Assembly: GCA_038244055.1 (NCBI GenBank)
Contig: JBBRTW010000112.1
Location: forward strand, 1 to 16,676
Direction of reading: 5' to 3'
Length of the DNA stretch: 16,676 bases
From: DASPKW01 sp038244055
GTDB taxonomy: Bacteria; Planctomycetota; Phycisphaerae; Tepidisphaerales; Tepidisphaeraceae
A program made the position numbers and the translations under genes. The notes beneath the pieces were generated by a model that saw only the letters and a list, made by a program, of their open reading frames with translations, searched no databases and was not told the origin of the DNA. Positions within the stretch are counted from its first letter, which is position 1; each line of letters starts with the position of its first letter. Positions 1-6,004 of this stretch are shown piece by piece.

Positions 1-2911
1 GCACCGCCTCGGCCTGCATCGCCCGCCGCGCCCCCTCCACTTCCACCTCTCCAATCACCCGATAGCACCAGGCCGCATCGTAATTCATCTTCTGCGGCAC
101 TTCCGATTCGGTCTCCTTGGCCGCCAGAATCGCCGCCTGCTTGGTCATTTGATCGGCCGCCGTCCGCAGCGCCTTGATCGACTCCAGCAGGCCCGTGAAG
201 ATTTCCTGCTGCACCTCCGGCTTCGATGAAACAGCCAAAACGCGCCGTTTCGATTCCACCTCGCTCATCACCGGATCCATCTCGCACTGGGCGATCCGCC
301 ACACCGCCTCGATCGCTTCGGGCCGCTTCGGATAATCCATCGCGATCTTCTGGAACAATTCCCGCGCCTCGCCGTACTTCCCCGACTCCTTCAGCGACAG
401 CGCCAGGCTGTACTGCATCACCGGCACCCACATCGCCTTGGCGGGGTCCTTCAGCAATTCCGCCTCGTGCTGCGCCCGCACCTGCCGCAGCAGCGCCACC
501 GCCTCATCGGGCTTGCGCCGCGTCCGCATCGCATCCGCCAGGTGGATCATCGCCAGCGGCGCGATCCCCGTCTTGTTCAGCGGATCGGCCTGGAATTTCG
601 AAAGCTCCATCACCGCCGGCGATGCGCTCCCGTATGCCGCCAGCAGTTTGGCGTTCTCCAGAAGCGCCACCGGATAGAGCGGATGATCCGGGAACTGCGA
701 AACCACCCCAGCGTATGCTCGCCGCGCCCGCGCCGTCGTCCGCCGCTTCTCCTGCGGGTCCGCCAGCAGGCTCGCCAGCTTGTTGGCCGCGTAACCGATC
801 CGAATCATCGCATCCGCCGCCTCGGGGTCCTTGGGCCGGGCCGCCACGAAATTATCGAGCTGCGTCAGAATCGTTTCGAGCTGCGCCGCCACCCGCGCCC
901 CCGTGATCGCATCATCCGCCGTCTCCGGCAGCGCCCGAAGCTGGCAATCCGCCAGCAGCAGGCTCACCCCCGCCAGCTCATCGCTTCGTTCGGATTCCGG
1001 AATCTTATTCAGCATCGCCACGGCCGGCTCGAACTGATTCTGAAGATACATCACCGTCGCCAGCCCGAACCGCGCGATGTTCGCCTGCGGCGTTTCAGGG
1101 TATTTGTTCAACACCCGATCGAACCGCGCAATCGCCTCCGAATAAGGCCGCTTCGATCCATCGGTGTTCGCCGCCGCCGCGTCCTTCGCCGCGAACGCTA
1201 CCAGCAGCGCGTTCTCTCCATACCGAACCATCGCCTCCGGCCGCAGCGCGCTCCTCGGATAGTTCGCCGCAAAAGCCGCGCAGGCCTTGTCCGAATCGGC
1301 GTACTGCCCGCCCAGTTGCAGCGCCACCGCCTGCCGAAGCAATCCCTGCTCGGCGATCTCCAGCGAAGCCTGCCGCACCTGCGGAATGGCCGCGTACACC
1401 GCCGCCGCATCCTTGTAGCGCTGCGCGAGCTGCAGCATGTCCCCGAATTCCAGCAGGATCACCGCCCGCCGCGCCCCCGCCTGCGGATCGATCAGGGCCG
1501 CCGCCTTGGCCCGCTCATCCGCCAGCTTCAAGGTCTCGGCCGACTTCCTGATCCCCGCCGCCAGCGCGGCCGGATCGGGAACCGCATTCATGATCGCCGC
1601 CACCCCCCTGCCCAGCGGCACCGGCACCGCGCCCTGCCCGTACTGCGCCTTGGCCAGCCAGCGCAGCGCCTGATCTGAATACTTCGGATCCTCGCGCAGC
1701 GGTGCCAGCGCCTTCAGCGCCTCGGGATATTTCTTGACCTGCACCCCCGCCATCCCCGCGCGAAGCCGCGCTTCATCGGCCACCGGCGATTCCGGCGACA
1801 GCTCGATGCTCCGCATAAACTTCGGCAGCGCCTCTTCCGCCTGCCCGAATTCCGCCAGAACCACGCCCCAGTAAAACATCGCCCGCGCCACATATTCCGG
1901 CGCTGGCCCGCTGGCGAGGGCGATCAGTTTTTCCTTCTCCACCGCCGGCGTCGCCTTGTCGGCGATCTTCGCCTGCGCCTCGTGCCTCTGCCGATCCCAC
2001 ACCGCGATCAGCGCCTGATAATCCGCCATCGCCTCCGGCCGCTCATCCGCCAGATGATGCGTCCGCGCCAGCAAATACCGCGCATGCACCCCAAACCCAT
2101 CCTGCTCGAACGGTGCCAGCGTCGCCAGCGCCCTCACCGCCACCGGGTAATCCTTCAAACCGAATGCCGCATACCCCAGGTAATACGCCGCCTGCCCGCG
2201 ATACCGACTCTTCTCGAACTTGTCTCCATTGGCGATCGCATCCGCCGCCACCCACGCCTCCTTATACCTGGCGCAGCGGATCAGCATCTCCGCCTGATCG
2301 CACCGCGCCCGCGCGATCCATTCCAACTCGGCCGGCAATTCTTTCGCCTCCGGCCCGGCCACGATCTTCTCGGCCGCCGCCTTCTCGATAAATCCATCCG
2401 CCGCCACGCCGAAATTCTGCGCTGAATATCGGAAATTCTGATCGCCGAAATTCCGGATCGTCGGCTGGCTCGCGGCCGGCCGGGTCGTGGCCGATTGATA
2501 CGCCTCATCCCCCAGCCCCCGATACGCCACGCCCAGATAATACGCCGCGAATGCCCGATCCTTGAAGGCCGCGATCTGCGCCGGCGTCCCCAGCAGCTCG
2601 GCCGCATTCTTGTAATCCCGCGAGCCCTCGATCAGCGAAACCCCAAGCCCATAGCGCGCCGAGGCCATCTCCATCCGGCTGCCCGAGCCGATGCGGAGGT
2701 ATTCGCGGAAGCGATCCGTCGCCACCGCATAATTCCCATCGTTAAACGCCGACTTGGCGGTCGTCAGCAGCATCGTAGCCCGCTCGGCGGGGCTCAATGC
2801 CTGCCCCAGCGCGGAAAGCGCAGGGAACAATAAAACCGCCAGCGAGCCGATCCATGCGGCCGCCAGTCGAACTGATCTCTTTGATGGGCTTGATATTGCG
2901 CGAGGTGACAT
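1..2911 (-). CDS. Secreted tetratricopeptide-repeat protein, 3' end beyond the window
   Basis: The minus-strand frame is open from the ATG at 2911 to the left edge, giving 970 codons with no stop, so the C-terminus lies outside. Residues 1-38 form a Sec signal peptide: basic start, hydrophobic stretch AAAWIGSLAVLLFPALSA, then ALGQA as the likely cleavage region. The rest is almost entirely alpha-helical TPR-like repeats, for example AAYYLGYAAFGLKDYPVAV near residue 237, RFGLATVMYLQNQFEPAVAM near 607 and GKYGEARELFQKIAMDYPKR near 840. Such proteins usually act as periplasmic or outer-membrane scaffolds; no catalytic domain is visible. Only a weak AAAGAG precedes the ATG, so the start rests on the signal peptide. 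The neighbouring SYLF gene is divergent, so the two do not share an operon. The TPR family call is solid; the precise role is unknown. Confidence 0.85.
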   Translation of the reverse strand, partial: MSPRAISSPSKRSVRLAAAWIGSLAVLLFPALSALGQALSPAERATMLLTTAKSAFNDGNYAVATDRFREYLRIGSGSRMEMASARYGLGVSLIEGSRDYKNAAELLGTPAQIAAFKDRAFAAYYLGVAYRGLGDEAYQSATTRPAASQPTIRNFGDQNFRYSAQNFGVAADGFIEKAAAEKIVAGPEAKELPAELEWIARARCDQAEMLIRCARYKEAWVAADAIANGDKFEKSRYRGQAAYYLGYAAFGLKDYPVAVRALATLAPFEQDGFGVHARYLLARTHHLADERPEAMADYQALIAVWDRQRHEAQAKIADKATPAVEKEKLIALASGPAPEYVARAMFYWGVVLAEFGQAEEALPKFMRSIELSPESPVADEARLRAGMAGVQVKKYPEALKALAPLREDPKYSDQALRWLAKAQYGQGAVPVPLGRGVAAIMNAVPDPAALAAGIRKSAETLKLADERAKAAALIDPQAGARRAVILLEFGDMLQLAQRYKDAAAVYAAIPQVRQASLEIAEQGLLRQAVALQLGGQYADSDKACAAFAANYPRSALRPEAMVRYGENALLVAFAAKDAAAANTDGSKRPYSEAIARFDRVLNKYPETPQANIARFGLATVMYLQNQFEPAVAMLNKIPESERSDELAGVSLLLADCQLRALPETADDAITGARVAAQLETILTQLDNFVAARPKDPEAADAMIRIGYAANKLASLLADPQEKRRTTARARRAYAGVVSQFPDHPLYPVALLENAKLLAAYGSASPAVMELSKFQADPLNKTGIAPLAMIHLADAMRTRRKPDEAVALLRQVRAQHEAELLKDPAKAMWVPVMQYSLALSLKESGKYGEARELFQKIAMDYPKRPEAIEAVWRIAQCEMDPVMSEVESKRRVLAVSSKPEVQQEIFTGLLESIKALRTAADQMTKQAAILAAKETESEVPQKMNYDAAWCYRVIGEVEVEGARRAMQAEAV

Positions 2912-3010
2912 CAGACTCTTTACGCAAAATACACCCTATCGTTGAACCCAACCAAACCAACCCGCCGGGATGCGGGATGCGGCGTATGCGTTATTCCCAC
3001 AAATTTTGCA

Positions 3011-3086
3011 CGTTGTCAGCCTGATGTGATTGGCTTTACGCTTCGGTCTGACAACGACGGAACGCGGGAATCATCTGTTTGATTCC
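3011..3086 (+). promoter_or_regulatory. Two inverted repeats ahead of the SYLF lipoprotein gene
   Basis: A perfect 9-bp inverted repeat (CGTTGTCAG at 3011-3019, CTGACAACG at 3048-3056) is followed by a perfect 7-bp one (GGAATCA at 3067-3073, TGATTCC at 3080-3086). Both lie in the 221-bp gap between the divergent TPR and SYLF genes and end 34 bp before the lipoprotein's Shine-Dalgarno site. They could be operator sites or 5' leader hairpins. No known regulator motif was recognised. Confidence 0.35.
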
Positions 3087-3132
3087 TGATCGTAGCGTTT
3101 CCAGAGCCTCGGTTTTTTACAAGGAGATCATG

Positions 3133-3681
3133 ATGAACAGGAATTTTTTCGCGGCACTCGTGCTCGGCGCGGTGAGCGTTGGCCTGATGGGCTGCCCCAC
3201 CACCCCGCCCACCGAAGAGAAGCGCGACAGGCTTCACGACAATGTGCAAAACGCCCTTGACGGGATCAGCAAGACCGATCCGGGCGCATCCAAGTTCATT
3301 AACGATTCGTACGGCTATGTCGTCTTCCCCACCATCGGCAAAGGCGGCCTGATCGTCGGTGGCTCCTACGGCCATGGTGAAGTCTATGAAGCCGGCAAGA
3401 TGATCGGTTATGCCGACATGACGCAGGCCACCATCGGCCTCCAGGCCGGCGGCCAGGAATTCTGTGAAGTCCTTGCCTTCGAGAACAAGGCCGCACTCGA
3501 TCGCTTCGTCAATAATCGCTTCCAGTTCGCCGCCCAGGCCACCGCCGTCGCCCTCAAGAGCGGCGCGGCCGCCAACGCCAAGTACACCGATGGCGTCGCT
3601 ATCTTCGCCCACATCAAAGGCGGCCTGATGGCCGAAGCCGCCGTCGGCGGACAGAAATTCGAATTCAAGCCCCTGCGGTAA
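3133..3681 (+). CDS. SYLF (YSC84-type) domain lipoprotein
   Basis: Predicted 182-residue lipoprotein. The signal peptide is MNRNFFAALVLGAVSVGLMG with lipobox LMGC, and Cys21 is the expected acylated residue, so the protein should be anchored in a membrane. The rest matches the SYLF/YSC84 lipid-binding fold: NDSYGYVVFPTIGKGGLIVG, then GHGEVYEAGKMIGYADMTQA, a Q-x-GGQEF stretch, an ALDRF segment, and a closing GGLMAEAAVGGQKFEFKP motif. In other organisms SYLF domains bind phosphoinositides or other lipids; the bacterial role is poorly defined. The start at 3133 is preferred because AAGGAG (3121-3126) lies 6 nt upstream. An in-frame ATG at 3130 is only 3 nt from it, and an upstream TTG at 3079 would bury the signal peptide. 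It is a single gene ending in a strong terminator. Confidence 0.9.
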   Translation: MNRNFFAALVLGAVSVGLMGCPTTPPTEEKRDRLHDNVQNALDGISKTDPGASKFINDSYGYVVFPTIGKGGLIVGGSYGHGEVYEAGKMIGYADMTQATIGLQAGGQEFCEVLAFENKAALDRFVNNRFQFAAQATAVALKSGAAANAKYTDGVAIFAHIKGGLMAEAAVGGQKFEFKPLR

Positions 3682-3724
3682 GTCGGTGAAATGAAGGCAG
3701 ATTTGGTGTAAAGCGGGTAAAGCG

Positions 3725-3762
3725 ACGCGGCCCATCGGGTAACTCCAATGGGCCGCGTTTTT
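3725..3762 (+). terminator. Intrinsic terminator of the SYLF gene
   Basis: A perfect 10-bp GC-rich stem, ACGCGGCCCA (3725-3734) and TGGGCCGCGT (3749-3758), is followed directly by TTTTT (3758-3762). It lies 44 bp after the SYLF stop codon and reads on the plus strand. On the minus strand no T-run follows, so it would stop carA transcripts less well. Confidence 0.88.
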
Positions 3763-3838
3763 CAATTGGTGAGGCGAGATTTCACTCTCCGGTGGGGTAG
3801 ACATTCTTGTCTGCCCTGATGGACTTTCCGAATTCAAA

Positions 3839-5041
3839 TTACTTCGCCGTCACCTGATCCCTCATCCCCTGCAACTCCCTCAACCTCACCCCCGTCACCG
3901 GCCTCTTCGTCTTCATCATCTCCATGAACGCATCGAACAAATACTCCGCATCGTGCGGCCCGGGGCTCGCCTCCGGATGATACTGCACCGAAAACACCGG
4001 CAAATCCTTATGCCGGAACCCCTCCACCGTCCCATCGTTCAAATTGACGTGCGTAATGATCCCCCCGGCCGCTTCGAGCGATGCCGGGTCCACCGCGAAG
4101 CCGTGATTCTGGCTGGTGATCTCCACCCGCCCCGAATCCAGATTCTTCACCGGCTGATTCCCGCCGCGATGCCCGAATTTAAGCTTGAAAGTCGTCGCCC
4201 CGATCGCCCGGCCAAGAAGCTGATGCCCCAGGCAGATTCCAAAAGTCGGCAGGCGCTTCGCCAGCACCCCGATGAGCGGCTTAACCGCGTAATCCAGCGC
4301 GGCCGGGTCGCCCGGGCCATTCGAAACAAACAACCCATCCGGGTTATGCCTCAGAATCTCCTCCGCCGATGTCTCCGGCGGCAACACGGTAATCTTCACC
4401 CCCCGCGCCGCCAGGTTCCGCAGGATATTCGTCTTGGCCCCGCAATCCAGCGCCACCACATGCAAGCCATCCCCCCGCTCCACCGGCCCGGTGGACCACT
4501 CGGCCGGGATATCCTGATCCCAGGAGTACGCAGCCGCCGGCTTGACCGCCTGCACCCAGTCCGCCCCCAGCATCTGCGCCGCCGACCGCGCCCGCGCGAC
4601 CAGCTGCGCATCATCGAGAATTTCGGTGGTCAAAACCGCCCGCATGGCCCCGGTGATGCGAATCTTCCGCGTCAGCGCCCGCGTATCGATCCCCTCGATC
4701 CCGATGATGTTGTTCTGCTTCAAATACTCCGCCAGCGACATATCCGCCCGGTAATTCGAATGCAGCGGTGCCAGCTCCCGAATCACAAACCCCGCCACAT
4801 GCGGCCGGCGCGATTCCACATCCATCTTGTTAATCCCGTAATTCCCGATCAGCGGATACGTCATCGTCACGATCTGCCCCTTATACGAGGGATCCGTCAA
4901 GATCTCCTGATACCCCGTCATCGAAGTGTTAAAAACCACCTCCCCCTCCGAAGTCCCCACCGCCCCAAAACCCCGGCCAGTAAAGACCGTCCCATCCTCC
5001 AGACCCAGCTTCGCCACCGAAAACTCCGACGATTTAGACAT
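3839..5041 (-). CDS. carA: Carbamoyl-phosphate synthase, glutamine-hydrolysing small subunit
   Basis: 400 residues, the usual length. CarA hydrolyses glutamine and channels ammonia to the large subunit CarB, which makes carbamoyl phosphate for pyrimidine and arginine synthesis in the cytoplasm. The N-terminal small-chain domain (about 8-150) carries GLEDGTVFTGRGFG, NTSMTGYQEILTDPSY and GIEGIDTRALTRKIR. The C-terminal class I glutamine amidotransferase domain (about 192-380) has VALDCGAKTNILRNL, SNGPGDP, the nucleophile elbow FGICLGHQ (Cys270), and the His/Glu pair in QYHPEASPGP (His355, Glu357). All catalytic residues are present. carB is not adjacent. The gene stands alone between a toxin remnant and a convergent lipoprotein gene, with its own promoter. 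No Shine-Dalgarno site is visible. Confidence 0.98.
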   Translation of the reverse strand: MSKSSEFSVAKLGLEDGTVFTGRGFGAVGTSEGEVVFNTSMTGYQEILTDPSYKGQIVTMTYPLIGNYGINKMDVESRRPHVAGFVIRELAPLHSNYRADMSLAEYLKQNNIIGIEGIDTRALTRKIRITGAMRAVLTTEILDDAQLVARARSAAQMLGADWVQAVKPAAAYSWDQDIPAEWSTGPVERGDGLHVVALDCGAKTNILRNLAARGVKITVLPPETSAEEILRHNPDGLFVSNGPGDPAALDYAVKPLIGVLAKRLPTFGICLGHQLLGRAIGATTFKLKFGHRGGNQPVKNLDSGRVEITSQNHGFAVDPASLEAAGGIITHVNLNDGTVEGFRHKDLPVFSVQYHPEASPGPHDAEYLFDAFMEMMKTKRPVTGVRLRELQGMRDQVTAK

Positions 5042-5049
5042 ACCCGCCG

Positions 5050-5076
5050 ATTATAGGGACCGCCCACAGGTGTCAA
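5050..5076 (-). promoter_or_regulatory. Candidate sigma-70-type promoter of carA
   Basis: Reading the minus strand, TTGACA (5076-5071) and TATAAT (5055-5050) match both consensus hexamers exactly, separated by 15 bp, which is shorter than the preferred 17. The carA ATG begins only 8 nt after the -10 box, so transcription would start at or just before the start codon. The -35 hexamer overlaps the stop codon (5075-5073) of the adjacent Rhs remnant. Confidence 0.6.
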
Positions 5077-5489
5077 ATGGATTGCCGGGTCAACGTCATC
5101 CCCGCCCAGCCCATCGCGGTCAGGTCGGCCCATCCCGCGGTGGCGGAGATCGACAGGCCGAAGGCCAGGTACTTGTAGCGCGTGGGGTCGCCGGCATCAT
5201 CGCTCAGCACCGCCCCGTTGGCCTGGGCATCGTACTGGTGATAGAGCTCGGACTCGTCATCGCCTTCGCTCAGCACATCCCCGTACTCATCATCGCAGGT
5301 GGTGGTGTAGGTCTTGTCGATGTCCCCGCCGATGCCATCGGTCAGGTGCACCAGGTTCTTATCCGCGAAGAGGAATCCGGTGGCCTGGCCATCGTGGGAT
5401 TCCTTGCCCACCCGCTGGCCGATGGCGTTGTAGGTGAAGGTCACCCGTCCGGCGGCGGTCTCGACGGCGGTCAACGATACGCAGGACAT
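5073..5489 (-). pseudogene. Orphan fragment of an Rhs/YD-repeat core
   Basis: An open frame of 138 codons whose residues from about 9 to 131 are nearly identical to residues 160-286 of the larger Rhs protein next door. Shared stretches include YNAIGQRVGKESHDGQATGF, GIGGDIDKTYTTTCDDEYGD and YKYLAFGLSISATAGWADLT. It lacks the rest of the YD repeats, the conserved core ending DPIRF...DPSG and any toxin tip, and it ends abruptly in TLTRQSI beside the carA promoter. Displaced core fragments downstream of an intact Rhs-immunity pair are a known result of tip exchange by recombination. It is probably not functional, though it could serve as a recombination substrate. Confidence 0.8.
5096..5473. repeat. 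Direct repeat copy A of the Rhs core segment
   Basis: This 378-bp stretch aligns to 7815-8192 with a constant offset of 2719 and no gaps, differing only by scattered substitutions. Because 378 is a multiple of three and the offset keeps frame, recombination between the two copies would delete the rhs tip and its immunity gene while keeping the reading frame. Confidence 0.9.
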
Positions 5490-5518
5490 TTGTGCCGAGA
5501 CATCCCCTTATCCTCCCG

Positions 5519-6004
5519 TTATTTGGGACGGCACCATTCGCCCGTGCTAGGATCCCATTCAAAATCTGTCCAGTTGCGCCAATTAATCGACGGGTCGCGT
5601 GTCCCGGACTGGCAGAATGTCTTAACGGCTCGCATCGCTTGCTCGCGCAACTGGAACAATGGACGCGGCACGAAATATGGTTCTCCGCCATACTGAATTT
5701 CTGCAAGGTCCTCGCGCATTTCAGAGTCGTCAAAGGCGGCGTATCGTTCGTGAGCTTTGGGATCAACTTCACGAACCATAATATAGTAGCCGAACCCCGA
5801 CTTGAAACTAATCAAAAGCGTTGACGCTGGATTCCTATCCAAAATGTATTCAAAGGTACCGTGTCCACGTCCACTAGGATCCAGCCAATAGTCGTCGCCA
5901 AACGTAAATAACTCGTCAATGAACGCCTCGGTCGGCACCGAGCAGAGCTGTCCGGTCGGGCCAGCATATTCTACAGATGCCATAACATACTCCGCGAAAT
6001 ACAT
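5519..6004 (-). CDS. Imm1-family immunity protein, partner of the Rhs toxin tip
   Basis: 161 residues from the ATG at 6004, which shares one base with the rhs stop (TGATG), a layout typical of translational coupling. The C-terminal part resembles the Imm1 immunity family: a beta-rich middle (STLLISFKSGFGYYIMVREV), then IQYGGEPYFVPRPLF, LREQAMRAVKTFCQSGTRD and PSINW. Imm1 proteins are known partners of polymorphic toxins, including deaminase-type ones. The role inferred here is cytoplasmic binding and neutralisation of the toxin domain encoded just upstream. An alternative start at 5983 (154 residues) has a better Shine-Dalgarno site, CGGAG 6 nt upstream. Base composition is less GC-rich than carA, as expected for an exchanged module. 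The family is assigned by motif memory, not by a profile search. Confidence 0.72.
   Translation of the reverse strand: MYFAEYVMASVEYAGPTGQLCSVPTEAFIDELFTFGDDYWLDPSGRGHGTFEYILDRNPASTLLISFKSGFGYYIMVREVDPKAHERYAAFDDSEMREDLAEIQYGGEPYFVPRPLFQLREQAMRAVKTFCQSGTRDPSINWRNWTDFEWDPSTGEWCRPK

Noticed and set aside
467..1678. Long plus-strand open frame (403 codons) over the TPR gene
   Set aside because: Arg/His/Pro-rich composition typical of the antisense of a GC-rich gene. The minus frame is open for 970 codons with a signal peptide and TPR repeats.
3016..3837. Minus-strand 273-codon frame over the SYLF gene
   Set aside because: The plus-strand gene has a Shine-Dalgarno site, lipobox, SYLF motifs and terminator. 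The minus frame is its shadow.
3953..5056. Plus-strand open frame of 367 codons opposite carA
   Set aside because: carA on the minus strand has every catalytic motif. The plus frame is Arg/His/Pro-rich with no recognisable domain.
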